A DNA stretch of 64,000 nucleotides from Auanema rhodensis (Eukaryota; Nematoda; Chromadorea; Rhabditida; Rhabditidae). Made by a program: the position numbers and the translations under genes. The stretch is from assembly GCA_964057225.1 (NCBI GenBank), contig OZ059897.1, positions 20,894,001-20,958,000 of the forward strand, given 5' to 3'. The notes beneath the pieces are model-generated. The model was not told the DNA's origin, searched no databases, and worked only from the letters and a program-made list of their open reading frames with translations. Positions 24,220 through 38,610 of the stretch are shown in pieces (the stretch's first letter is position 1; every line of letters begins with the position of its first letter).

Positions 24220-26676
24220 ATCGTTTGAAAAATGATGCATTAGTGTATGTTGAGTTTCCATGTACACTCAACATTGCTTCCAAAAACATTTTGACAAAAA
24301 TTTTTTCGAAAAATTTCAAAATAATTTAGCAAAAAGTAGATGTTTTAAGATTCCATTTTTCAAGGCAAAGACGATGGACAATGTTATTCAACGAAAAAAT
24401 TAATTCTTCAGGGTGAAAATCGAGGATATAAGTGTGAACTTATATCAGTTGATATCTCGGTGCTTTTTTAAGCTAGCGCAAATCTGATAACACAGATCGA
24501 CGCAGCTTAAAAATCCGCATCGAATGCACTATACTACATTGAGAAAAACTTAATACAAAAATTAGTTATGATCGTTTGAAAAATGATGCATTAGTGTATG
24601 TTGAGTTTCCATGTACACTCAACATTGCTTCCAAAAACATTTTGACAAAAATTTTTTCGAAAAATTTCAAAATAATTTAGCAAAAAGTAGATGTTTTTAG
24701 ATTCCATTTTTCAAGGCAAAGACGATAGACAATGTTATTCAACGAAAAAGTTAATTCTTCAGGGTGAAAATCGAGGATATAAGTGTGAACTTATATCAGT
24801 TGATATCTCGGTGCATTTTTAAGCTAGCGCAAATCTGATAACACAGATCGACGCAGCTTAAAAATCCGCATCGAATGCACTATATTACATTGAGAAACAC
24901 TTGATACAAAAATTAGTTATGATCGTTTGAAAAATGATGCATTAGTGTATGTTGAGTTTCCATGTACACTCAACATTGCTTCCAAAAACATTTTGACAAA
25001 AATTTTTTCGAAAAATTTCAAAATAATTTAGCAAAAAGTAGATGTTTTAAGATTCCATTTTTCAAGGCAAAGACGATGAACAATGTTATTCAACGAAAAA
25101 ATTAATTCTTCAGGGTGAAAATCGAGGATATAAGTGTGAACTTATATCAGTTGATATCTCGGTGCATTTTTAAGCTAGCGCAAATCTGAAAACACAGATC
25201 GACGCAGCTTAAAAATCCGCATCGAATGCACTATACTACATTGAGAAAAACTTAATACAAAAATTAGTTATGATCGTTTGAAAAATGATGCATTAGTGTA
25301 TGTTGAGTTTCCATGTACACTCAACATTGCTTCCAAAAACATTTTGACAAAAATTTTTTCGAAAAATTTCAAAATAATTTAGCAAAAAGTAGATGTTTTT
25401 AAATTCCATTTTTCAAGGCAAAGACGATGGACAATGTTATTCAACGAAAAAATTGATTCTTCAGGGTGAAAATCGAGGATATAAGTGTGAACTTATATCA
25501 GTTGATATCTCGGTGCATTTTTAAGCTAGCGCAAATCTGATAACACAGATCGACGCAGCTTAAAAATCCGCATCGAATGCACTATACTACATTGAGAAAA
25601 GCTTAATACAAAAATTAGTTATGATCGTTTGAAAAATGATGCATTAGTGTATGTTGAGTTTCCATGTACACTCAACATTGCTTCCAAAAACATTTTGACA
25701 AAAATTTTTTCGAAAAATTTCAAAATAATTTAGCAAAAAGTAGATGTTTTTAGATTCCATTTTTCAAGGCAAAGACGATAGACAATGTTATTCAACGAAA
25801 AAGTTAATTCTTCAGGGTGAAAATCGAGGATATAAGTGTGAACTTATATCAGTTGATATCTCGGTGCATTTTTAAGCTAGCGCAAATCTGATAACACAGA
25901 TCGACGCAGCTTAAAAATCCGCATCGAATGCACTATATTACATTGAGAAACACTTGATACAAAAATTAGTTATGATCGTTTGAAAAATGATGCATTAGTG
26001 TATGTTGAGTTTCCATGTACACTCAACATTGCTTCCAAAAACATTTTGACAAAAATTTTTTCGAAAAATTTCAAAATAATTTAGCAAAAAGTAGATGTTT
26101 TAAGATTCCATTTTTCAAGGCAAAGACGATGGACAATGTTATTCAACGAAAAAATTAATTCTTCAGGGTGAAAATCGAGGATATAAGTGTGAACTTATAT
26201 CAGTTGATATCTCGGTGCATTTTTAAGCTAGCGCAAATCTGAAAACACAGATCGACGCAGCTTAAAAATCCGCATCGAATGCACTATACTACATTGAGAA
26301 ACACTTGATACAAAAATTAGTTATGATCGTTTGAAAAATGATGCATTAGTGTATGTTGAGTTTCCATGTACACTCAACATTGCTTCCAAAAACATTTTGA
26401 CAAAAATTTTTTCGAAAAATTTCAAAATAATTTAGCAAAAAGTAGATGTTTTAAGATTCCATTTTTCAAGGCAAAGACGATGGACAATGTTATTCAACGA
26501 AAAAATTAATTCTTCAGGGTGAAAATCGAGGATATAAGTGTGAACTTATATCAGTTGATATCTCGGTGCATTTTTAAGCTAGCGCAAATCTGAAAACACA
26601 GATCGACGCAGCTTAAAAATCCGCATCGAATGCACTATACTACATTGAGAAAAACTTAATACAAAAATTAGTTATG

Positions 26677-29600
26677 ATCGTTTGAAAAATGATGCATTAG
26701 TGTATGTTGAGTTTCCATGTACACTCAACATTGCTTCCAAAAACATTTTGACAAAAATTTTTTCGAAAAATTTCAAAATAATTTAGCAAAAAGTAGATGT
26801 TTTTAGATTCCATTTTTCAAGGCAAAGACGATGGACAATGTTATTCAACGAAAAAATTGATTCTTCAGGGTGAAAATCGAGGATATAAGTGTGAACTTAT
26901 ATCAGTTGATATCTCGGTGCATTTTTAAGCTAGCGCAAATCTGATAACACAGATCGACGCAGCTTAAAAATCCGCATCGAATGCACTATACTACATTGAG
27001 AAAAGCTTAATACAAAAATTAGTTATGATCGTTTGAAAAATGATGCATTAGTGTATGTTGAGTTTCCATGTACACTCAACATTGCTTCCAAAAACATTTT
27101 GACAAAAATTTTTTCGAAAAATTTCAAAATAATTTAGCAAAAAGTAGATGTTTTTAGATTCCATTTTTCAAGGCAAAGACGATAGACAATGTTATTCAAC
27201 GAAAAAGTTAATTCTTCAGGGTGAAAATCGAGGATATAAGTGTGAACTTATATCAGTTGATATCTCGGTGCATTTTTAAGCTAGCGCAAATCTGATAACA
27301 CAGATCGACGCAGCTTAAAAATCCGCATCGAATGCACTATATTACATTGAGAAACACTTGATACAAAAATTAGTTATGATCGTTTGAAAAATGATGCATT
27401 AGTGTATGTTGAGTTTCCATGTACACTCAACATTGCTTCCAAAAACATTTTGACAAAAATTTTTTCGAAAAATTTCAAAATAATTTAGCAAAAAGTAGAT
27501 GTTTTTAGATTCCATTTTTCAAGGCAAAGACGATGGACAATGTTATTCAACGAAAAAATTGATTCTTCAGGGTGAAAATCGAGGATATAAGTGTGAACTT
27601 ATATCAGTTGATATCTCGGTGCATTTTTAAGCTAGCGCAAATCTGATAACACAGATCGACGCAGTTTAAAAATCCGCATCGAATGCACTATACTACATTG
27701 AGAAAAGCTTAATACAAAAATTAGTTATGATCGTTTGAAAAATGATGCATTAGTGTATGTTGAGTTTCCATGTACACTCAACATTGCTTCCAAAAACATT
27801 TTGACAAAAATTTTTTCGAAAAATTTCAAAATAATTTAGCAAAAAGTAGATGTTTTTAGATTCCATTTTTCAAGGCAAAGACGATGGACAATGTTATTCA
27901 ACGAAAAAATTGATTCTTCAGGGTGAAAATCGAGGATATAAGTGTGAACTTATATCAGTTGATATCTCGGTGCATTTTTAAGCTAGCGCAAATCTGATAA
28001 CACAGATCGACGCAGCTTAAAAATCCGCATCGAATGCACTATACTACATTGAGAAAAGCTTAATACAAAAATTAGTTATGATCGTTTGAAAAATGATGCA
28101 TTAGTGTATGTTGAGTTTCCATGTACACTCAACATTGCTTCCAAAAACATTTTGACAAAAATTTTTTCGAAAAATTTCAAAATAATTTAGCAAAAAGTAG
28201 ATGTTTTTAGATTCCATTTTTCAAGGCAAAGACGATAGACAATGTTATTCAACGAAAAAGTTAATTCTTCAGGGTGAAAATCGAGGATATAAGTGTGAAC
28301 TTATATCAGTTGATATCTCGGTGCATTTTTAAGCTAGCGCAAATCTGATAACACAGATCGACGCAGCTTAAAAATCCGCATCGAATGCACTATATTACAT
28401 TGAGAAACACTTGATACAAAAATTAGTTATGATCGTTTGAAAAATGATGCATTAGTGTAAGTTGAGTTTCCATGTACACTCAACATTGCTTCCAAAAACA
28501 TTTTGACAAAAATTTTTTCGAAAAATTTCAAAATAATTTAGCAAAAAGTAGATGTTTTAAGATTCCATTTTTCAAGGCAAAGACGATGGACAATGTTATT
28601 CAACGAAAAAATTAATTCTTCAGGGTGAAAATCGAGGATATAAGTGTGAACTTATATCAGTTGATATCTCGGTGCATTTTTAAGCTAGCGCAAATCTGAA
28701 AACACAGATCGACGCAGCTTAACAATCCGCATCGAATGCACTATACTACATTGAGAAAAACTTAATACAAAAATTAGTTATGATCGTTTGAAAAATGATG
28801 CATTAGTGTATGTTGAGTTTCCATGTACACTCAACATTGCTTCCAAAAACATTTTGACAAAAATTTTTTCGAAAAATTTCAAAATAATTTAGCAAAAAGT
28901 AGATGTTTTTAGATTCCATTTTTCAAGGCAAAGACGATGGACAATGTTATTCAACGAAAAAATTGATTCTTCAGGGTGAAAATCGAGGATATAAGTGTGA
29001 ACTTATATCAGTTGATATCTCGGTGCATTTTTAAGCTAGCGCAAATCTGATAACACAGATCGACGCAGCTTAAAAATCCGCATCGAATGCACTATACTAC
29101 ATTGAGAAAAGCTTAATACAAAAATTAGTTATGATCGTTTGAAAAATGATGCATTAGTGTATGTTGAGTTTCCATGTACACTCAACATTGCTTCCAAAAA
29201 CATTTTGACAAAAATTTTTTCGAAAAATTTCAAAATAATTTAGCAAAAAGTAGATGTTTTTAGATTCCATTTTTCAAGGCAAAGACGATAGACAATGTTA
29301 TTCAACGAAAAAGTTAATTCTTCAGGGTGAAAATCGAGGATATAAGTGTGAACTTATATCAGTTGATATCTCGGTGCATTTTTAAGCTAGCGCAAATCTG
29401 ATAACACAGATCGACGCAGCTTAAAAATCCGCATCGAATGCACTATATTACATTGAGAAACACTTGATACAAAAATTAGTTATGATCGTTTGAAAAATGA
29501 TGCATTAGTGTATGTTGAGTTTCCATGTACACTCAACATTGCTTCCAAAAACATTTTGACAAAAATTTTTTCGAAAAATTTCAAAATAATTTAGCAAAAA

Positions 29601-30186
29601 GTAGATGTTTTAAGATTCCATTTTTCAAGGCAAAGACGATGGACAATGTTATTCAACGAAAAAATTAATTCTTCAGGGTGAAAATCGAGGATATAAGTGT
29701 GAACTTATATCAGTTGATATCTCGGTGCATTTTTAAGCTAGCGCAAATCTGAAAACACAGATCGACGCAGCTTAACAATCCGCATCGAATGCACTATACT
29801 ACATTGAGAAAAACTCAATACAAAAATTAGTTATGATCGTTTGAAAAATGATGCATTAGTGTATGTTGAGTTTCCATGTACACTCAACATTGCTTCCAAA
29901 AACATTTTGACAAAAATTTTTTCGAAAAATTTCAAAATAATTTAGCAAAAAGTAGATGTTTTTAGATTCCATTTTTCAAGGCAAAGACGATGGACAATGT
30001 TATTCAACGAAAAAATTGATTCTTCAGGGTGAAAATCGAGGATATAAGTGTGAACATATATCAGTTGATATCTCGGTGCATTTTTAAGCTAGCGCAAATC
30101 TGATAACACAGATCGACGCAGCTTAAAAATCCGCATCGAATGCACTATACTACATTGAGAAAAGCTTAATACAAAAATTAGTTATG
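26677..30186. repeat. Ten-monomer tandem duplication, copy 1 (3,510 bp)
   Basis: Monomers 77-86 run X-W-X-X-W-V-X-W-V-X, and the next ten monomers repeat this exactly. Rare markers, all shared with copy 2, are T287 (27,665), A29 (28,460), C292 (28,723 and 29,776), C332 (29,816) and A221 (30,056). Each lies precisely 3,510 bases before its counterpart. By eye I noticed no difference between the copies, so the event is young relative to the spread of the class markers, or an assembly effect. Confidence 0.92.
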
Positions 30187-33100
30187 ATCGTTTGAAAAAT
30201 GATGCATTAGTGTATGTTGAGTTTCCATGTACACTCAACATTGCTTCCAAAAACATTTTGACAAAAATTTTTTCGAAAAATTTCAAAATAATTTAGCAAA
30301 AAGTAGATGTTTTTAGATTCCATTTTTCAAGGCAAAGACGATGGACAATGTTATTCAACGAAAAAATTGATTCTTCAGGGTGAAAATCGAGGATATAAGT
30401 GTGAACTTATATCAGTTGATATCTCGGTGCATTTTTAAGCTAGCGCAAATCTGATAACACAGATCGACGCAGCTTAAAAATCCGCATCGAATGCACTATA
30501 CTACATTGAGAAAAGCTTAATACAAAAATTAGTTATGATCGTTTGAAAAATGATGCATTAGTGTATGTTGAGTTTCCATGTACACTCAACATTGCTTCCA
30601 AAAACATTTTGACAAAAATTTTTTCGAAAAATTTCAAAATAATTTAGCAAAAAGTAGATGTTTTTAGATTCCATTTTTCAAGGCAAAGACGATAGACAAT
30701 GTTATTCAACGAAAAAGTTAATTCTTCAGGGTGAAAATCGAGGATATAAGTGTGAACTTATATCAGTTGATATCTCGGTGCATTTTTAAGCTAGCGCAAA
30801 TCTGATAACACAGATCGACGCAGCTTAAAAATCCGCATCGAATGCACTATATTACATTGAGAAACACTTGATACAAAAATTAGTTATGATCGTTTGAAAA
30901 ATGATGCATTAGTGTATGTTGAGTTTCCATGTACACTCAACATTGCTTCCAAAAACATTTTGACAAAAATTTTTTCGAAAAATTTCAAAATAATTTAGCA
31001 AAAAGTAGATGTTTTTAGATTCCATTTTTCAAGGCAAAGACGATGGACAATGTTATTCAACGAAAAAATTGATTCTTCAGGGTGAAAATCGAGGATATAA
31101 GTGTGAACTTATATCAGTTGATATCTCGGTGCATTTTTAAGCTAGCGCAAATCTGATAACACAGATCGACGCAGTTTAAAAATCCGCATCGAATGCACTA
31201 TACTACATTGAGAAAAGCTTAATACAAAAATTAGTTATGATCGTTTGAAAAATGATGCATTAGTGTATGTTGAGTTTCCATGTACACTCAACATTGCTTC
31301 CAAAAACATTTTGACAAAAATTTTTTCGAAAAATTTCAAAATAATTTAGCAAAAAGTAGATGTTTTTAGATTCCATTTTTCAAGGCAAAGACGATGGACA
31401 ATGTTATTCAACGAAAAAATTGATTCTTCAGGGTGAAAATCGAGGATATAAGTGTGAACTTATATCAGTTGATATCTCGGTGCATTTTTAAGCTAGCGCA
31501 AATCTGATAACACAGATCGACGCAGCTTAAAAATCCGCATCGAATGCACTATACTACATTGAGAAAAGCTTAATACAAAAATTAGTTATGATCGTTTGAA
31601 AAATGATGCATTAGTGTATGTTGAGTTTCCATGTACACTCAACATTGCTTCCAAAAACATTTTGACAAAAATTTTTTCGAAAAATTTCAAAATAATTTAG
31701 CAAAAAGTAGATGTTTTTAGATTCCATTTTTCAAGGCAAAGACGATAGACAATGTTATTCAACGAAAAAGTTAATTCTTCAGGGTGAAAATCGAGGATAT
31801 AAGTGTGAACTTATATCAGTTGATATCTCGGTGCATTTTTAAGCTAGCGCAAATCTGATAACACAGATCGACGCAGCTTAAAAATCCGCATCGAATGCAC
31901 TATATTACATTGAGAAACACTTGATACAAAAATTAGTTATGATCGTTTGAAAAATGATGCATTAGTGTAAGTTGAGTTTCCATGTACACTCAACATTGCT
32001 TCCAAAAACATTTTGACAAAAATTTTTTCGAAAAATTTCAAAATAATTTAGCAAAAAGTAGATGTTTTAAGATTCCATTTTTCAAGGCAAAGACGATGGA
32101 CAATGTTATTCAACGAAAAAATTAATTCTTCAGGGTGAAAATCGAGGATATAAGTGTGAACTTATATCAGTTGATATCTCGGTGCATTTTTAAGCTAGCG
32201 CAAATCTGAAAACACAGATCGACGCAGCTTAACAATCCGCATCGAATGCACTATACTACATTGAGAAAAACTTAATACAAAAATTAGTTATGATCGTTTG
32301 AAAAATGATGCATTAGTGTATGTTGAGTTTCCATGTACACTCAACATTGCTTCCAAAAACATTTTGACAAAAATTTTTTCGAAAAATTTCAAAATAATTT
32401 AGCAAAAAGTAGATGTTTTTAGATTCCATTTTTCAAGGCAAAGACGATGGACAATGTTATTCAACGAAAAAATTGATTCTTCAGGGTGAAAATCGAGGAT
32501 ATAAGTGTGAACTTATATCAGTTGATATCTCGGTGCATTTTTAAGCTAGCGCAAATCTGATAACACAGATCGACGCAGCTTAAAAATCCGCATCGAATGC
32601 ACTATACTACATTGAGAAAAGCTTAATACAAAAATTAGTTATGATCGTTTGAAAAATGATGCATTAGTGTATGTTGAGTTTCCATGTACACTCAACATTG
32701 CTTCCAAAAACATTTTGACAAAAATTTTTTCGAAAAATTTCAAAATAATTTAGCAAAAAGTAGATGTTTTTAGATTCCATTTTTCAAGGCAAAGACGATA
32801 GACAATGTTATTCAACGAAAAAGTTAATTCTTCAGGGTGAAAATCGAGGATATAAGTGTGAACTTATATCAGTTGATATCTCGGTGCATTTTTAAGCTAG
32901 CGCAAATCTGATAACACAGATCGACGCAGCTTAAAAATCCGCATCGAATGCACTATATTACATTGAGAAACACTTGATACAAAAATTAGTTATGATCGTT
33001 TGAAAAATGATGCATTAGTGTATGTTGAGTTTCCATGTACACTCAACATTGCTTCCAAAAACATTTTGACAAAAATTTTTTCGAAAAATTTCAAAATAAT

Positions 33101-33696
33101 TTAGCAAAAAGTAGATGTTTTAAGATTCCATTTTTCAAGGCAAAGACGATGGACAATGTTATTCAACGAAAAAATTAATTCTTCAGGGTGAAAATCGAGG
33201 ATATAAGTGTGAACTTATATCAGTTGATATCTCGGTGCATTTTTAAGCTAGCGCAAATCTGAAAACACAGATCGACGCAGCTTAACAATCCGCATCGAAT
33301 GCACTATACTACATTGAGAAAAACTCAATACAAAAATTAGTTATGATCGTTTGAAAAATGATGCATTAGTGTATGTTGAGTTTCCATGTACACTCAACAT
33401 TGCTTCCAAAAACATTTTGACAAAAATTTTTTCGAAAAATTTCAAAATAATTTAGCAAAAAGTAGATGTTTTTAGATTCCATTTTTCAAGGCAAAGACGA
33501 TGGACAATGTTATTCAACGAAAAAATTGATTCTTCAGGGTGAAAATCGAGGATATAAGTGTGAACATATATCAGTTGATATCTCGGTGCATTTTTAAGCT
33601 AGCGCAAATCTGATAACACAGATCGACGCAGCTTAAAAATCCGCATCGAATGCACTATACTACATTGAGAAAAGCTTAATACAAAAATTAGTTATG
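30187..33696. repeat. Ten-monomer tandem duplication, copy 2 (3,510 bp)
   Basis: Monomers 87-96 repeat monomers 77-86. The rare markers are at 31,175 (T287), 31,970 (A29), 32,233 and 33,286 (C292), 33,326 (C332) and 33,566 (A221). The copy ends with monomer 96; monomer 97 is W where a third copy would need X. Confidence 0.92.
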
Positions 33697-36600
33697 ATCG
33701 TTTGAAAAATGATGCATTAGTGTATGTTGAGTTTCCATGTACACTCAACATTGCTTCCAAAAACATTTTGACAAAAATTTTTTCGAAAAATTTCAAAATA
33801 ATTTAGCAAAAAGTAGATGTTTTTAGATTCCATTTTTCAAGGCAAAGACGATAGACAATGTTATTCAACGAAAAAGTTAATTCTTCAGGGTGAAAATCGA
33901 GGATATAAGTGTGAACTTATATCAGTTGATATCTCGGTGCATTTTTAAGCTAGCGCAAATCTGATAACACAGATCGACGCAGCTTAAAAATCCGCATCGA
34001 ATGCACTATATTACATTGAGAAACACTTGATACAAAAATTAGTTATGATCGTTTGAAAAATGATGCATTAGTGTATGTTGAGTTTCCATGTACACTCAAC
34101 ATTGCTTCCAAAAACATTTTGACAAAAATTTTTTCGAAAAATTTCAAAATAATTTAGCAAAAAGTAGATGTTTTTAGATTCCATTTTTCAAGGCAAAGAC
34201 GATGGACAATGTTATTCAACGAAAAAATTGATTCTTCAGGGTGAAAATCGAGGATATAAGTGTGAACTTATATCAGTTGATATCTCGGTGCATTTTTAAG
34301 CTAGCGCAAATCTGATAACACAGATCGACGCAGCTTAAAAATCCGCATCGAATGCACTATACTACATTGAGAAAAGCTTAATACAAAAATTAGTTATGAT
34401 CGTTTGAAAAATGATGCATTAGTGTATGTTGAGTTTCCATGTACACTCAACATTGCTTCCAAAAACATTTTGACAAAAATTTTTTCGAAAAATTTCAAAA
34501 TAATTTAGCAAAAAGTAGATGTTTTTAGATTCCATTTTTCAAGGCAAAGACGATGGACAATGTTATTCAACGAAAAAATTGATTCTTCAGGGTGAAAATC
34601 GAGGATATAAGTGTGAACTTATATCAGTTGATATCTCGGTGCATTTTTAAGCTAGCGCAAATCTGATAACACAGATCGACGCAGCTTAAAAATCCGCATC
34701 GAATGCACTATACTACATTGAGAAAAGCTTAATACAAAAATTAGTTATGATCGTTTGAAAAATGATGCATTAGTGTATGTTGAGTTTCCATGTACACTCA
34801 ACATTGCTTCCAAAAACATTTTGACAAAAATTTTTTCGAAAAATTTCAAAATAATTTAGCAAAAAGTAGATGTTTTTAGATTCCACTTTTCAAGGCAAAG
34901 ACGATGGACAATGTTATTCAACGAAAAAATTAATTCTTCAGGGTGAAAATCGAGGATATAAGTGTGAACTTATATCAGTTGATATCTCGGTGCATTTTTA
35001 AGCTAGCGCAAATCTGATAACACAGATCGACGCAGCTTAAAAATCCGCATCGAATGCACTATACTACATTGAAAAACGCTTAATACAAGAATTAGTTATG
35101 ATCGTTTGAAAAATGATGCATTAGTGTATGTTGAGTTTCCATGTACACTCAACATTGCTTCCAAAAACATTTTGACAAAAATTTTTTCGAAAAATTTCAA
35201 AATAATTTAGCGAAAAGTAGATGTTTTTAGATTCGATTTTTCAAGGCAAAGACGATGGACAATGTTATTCAACGAAAAAATTAATTCTTCAGGGTGAAAA
35301 TCGAGGATATAAGTGTGAACTTATATCAGTTGATATCTCGGTGCATTTTTAAGCTAGCGCAAATCTGATAACACAGATCGACGCAGCTTAAAAATCCGCA
35401 TCGAATGCACTATACTACATTGAAAAACGCTTGATACAAAAATTAGTTATGATCGTTTGAAAAATGATGCATTAGTGTATGTTGAGTTTCCATGTACACT
35501 CAACATTGCTTCCAAAAACATTTTGACAAAAATTTTTTCGAAAAATTTCAAAATAATTTAGCAAAAAGTAGATGTTTTTAGATTCCTTTTCTCAAGGCAA
35601 AGACGATGGACAATGTTATTCAACGAAAAAATTATTTCTTCAGGGTGAAAATCGAGGATATAAGTGTGAACTTATATCAGTTGATATCTCGGTGCATTTT
35701 TAAGCTAGCGCAAATCTGATAACACAGATCGACGCAGCTTAAAAATCCGGATCGAATGCACTATACTACATTAAGAAACGCTTGATACAAAAATTAGTTA
35801 TGATCGTTTGAAAAATGATGCATTAGTGTATGTTGAGTTTCCATGTACACTCAACATTGCTTCCAAAAACATTTTGACAAAAATTTTTTCGAAAAATTTC
35901 AAAATAATTTAGCAAAAAGTAGATGTTTTTAGATTCCATTTTTCAAGGCAAAGACGATAGACAATGTTATTCAACGGAAAAGTTAATTCTTCAGGGTGAA
36001 AATCGAGGATATAAGTGTGAACTTATATCAGTTGATATCTCGGTGCATTTTTAAGCTAGCGCAAATCTGATAACACAGATGGACGCAGCTTAAAAATCCG
36101 CATCGAATGCACTATACTACATTGAGAAAAGCTTAATACAAAAATTAGTTATGATCGTTTGAAAAATGATGCATTAGTGTATGTTGAGTTTCCATGTACA
36201 CTCAACATTGCTTCCAAAAACATTTTGACAAAAATTTTTTCGAAAAATTTCAAAATAATTTAGCAAAAAGTAGATGTTTTTAGATTCCATTTTTCAAGGC
36301 AAAGACGATGGACAATGTTATTCAACGAAAAAATTAATTCTTCAGGGTGAAAATCGAGGATATAAGTGTGAACTTATATCAGTTGATATCTCGGTGCATT
36401 TTTAAGCTAGCGCAAATCTGATAACACAGATCGACGCAGCTTAAAAATCCGCATCGAATGCACTATACTACATTGAAAAACGCTTAATACAAAAATTAGT
36501 TATGATCGTTTGAAAAATGATGCATTAGTGTATGTTGAGTTTCCATGTACACTCAACATTGCTTCCAAAAACATTTTGACAAAAATTTTTTCGAAAAATT

Positions 36601-38610
36601 TCAAAATAATTTAGCGAAAAGTAGATGTTTTTAGATTCGATTTTTCAAGGCAAAGACGATGGACAATGTTATTCAACGAAAAAATTAATTCTTCAGGGTG
36701 AAAATCGAGGATATAAGTGTGAACTTATATCAGTTGATATCTCGGTGCATTTTTAAGCTAGCGCAAATCTGATAACACAGATCGACGCAGCTTAAAAATC
36801 CGCATCGAATGCACTATACTACATTGAAAAACGCTTGATACAAAAATTAGTTATGATCGTTTGAAAAATGATGCATTAGTGTATGTTGAGTTTCCATGTA
36901 CACTCAACATTGCTTCCAAAAACATTTTGACAAAAATTTTTTCGAAAAATTTCAAAATAATTTAGCAAAAAGTAGATGTTTTTAGATTCCTTTTCTCAAG
37001 GCAAAGACGATGGACAATGTTATTCAACGAAAAAATTATTTCTTCAGGGTGAAAATCGAGGATATAAGTGTGAACTTATATCAGTTGATATCTCGGTGCA
37101 TTTTTAAGCTAGCGCAAATCTGATAACACAGATCGACGCAGCTTAAAAATCCGGATCGAATGCACTATACTACATTAAGAAACGCTTGATACAAAAATTA
37201 GTTATGATCGTTTGAAAAATGATGCATTAGTGTATGTTGAGTTTCCATGTACACTCAACATTGCTTCCAAAAACATTTTGACAAAAATTTTTTCGAAAAA
37301 TTTCAAAATAATTTAGCGAAAAGTAGATGTTTTTAGATTCGATTTTTCAAGGCAAAGACGATGGACAATGTTATTCAACGAAAAAATTAATTCTTCAGGG
37401 TGAAAATCGAGGATATAAGTGTGAACTTATATCAGTTGATATCTCGGTGCATTTTTAAGCTAGCGCAAATCTGATAACACAGATCGACGCAGCTTAAAAA
37501 TCCGCATCGAATGCACTATACTACATTGAAAAACGCTTGATACAAAAATTAGTTATGATCGTTTGAAAAATGATGCATTAGTGTATGTTGAGTTTCCATG
37601 TACACTCAACATTGCTTCCAAAAACATTTTGACAAAAATTTTTTCGAAAAATTTCAAAATAATTTAGCAAAAAGTAGATGTTTTTAGATTCCTTTTCTCA
37701 AGGCAAAGACGATGGACAATGTTATTCAACGAAAAAATTATTTCTTCAGGGTGAAAATCGAGGATATAAGTGTGAACTTATATCAGTTGATATCTCGGTG
37801 CATTTTTAAGCTAGCGCAAATCTGATAACACAGATCGACGCAGCTTAAAAATCCGCATCGAATGCACTATACTACATTGAGAAAAGCTTAATACAAAAAT
37901 TAGTTATGATCGTTTGAAAAATGATGCATTAGTGTATGTTGAGTTTCCATGTACACTCAACATTGCTTCCAAAAACATTTTGACAAAAATTTTTTCGAAA
38001 AATTTCAAAATAATTTAGCAAAAAGTAGATGTTTTTAGATTCCTTTTTTCAAGGCAAAGACGATGGACAATGTTATTCAACGAGAAAATTAATTCTTCAG
38101 GGTGAAAATCGAGGATATAAGTGTGAACTTATATCAGTTGATATCTCGGTGCATTTTTAAGCTAGCGCAAATCTGATAACACAGATCGACGCAGCTTAAA
38201 AATCCGCATCGAATGCACTATACTACATTGAAAAAAGCTTAATACAAAAATTAGTTATGATCGTTAGAAAAATGATGCATTAGTGTATGTTGAGTTTCCA
38301 TGTACACTCAACATTGCTTCCAAAAACATTTTGACAAAAATTTTTTCGAAAAATTTCAAAATAATTTAGCAAAAAGTAGATGTTTTTAGATTCCATTTTT
38401 CAAGGCAAAGACGATGGACAATGTTATTCAACGAAAAAGTTAATTCTTCAGGGTGAAAATCGAGGATATAAGTGTGAACTTATATCAGTTGATATCTCGG
38501 TGCATTTTTAAGCTAGCGCAAATCTGATAACACAGATCGACGCAGCTTAAAAATCCGGATCGAATGCACTATACTACATTAAGAAACGCTTGATACAAAA
38601 ATTAGTTATG

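Larger units (their letters stand above)
24220..34749. repeat. Array domain B: monomers 70-99, classes V, W, X
   Basis: Thirty monomers use only three classes: V (A128; seven of its eight members here also have A269), W (A157, G180, G110, tail T315 with GAGAAACAC) and X (TTGATT at 181-186). Each W is followed by V-X, V-V-X, V-X-X or X-X, giving a loose higher-order unit of three to four monomers. Class W equals class R of domain A except for G110. The domain contains the clearest long duplication of the window (26,677-33,696). Confidence 0.87.
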
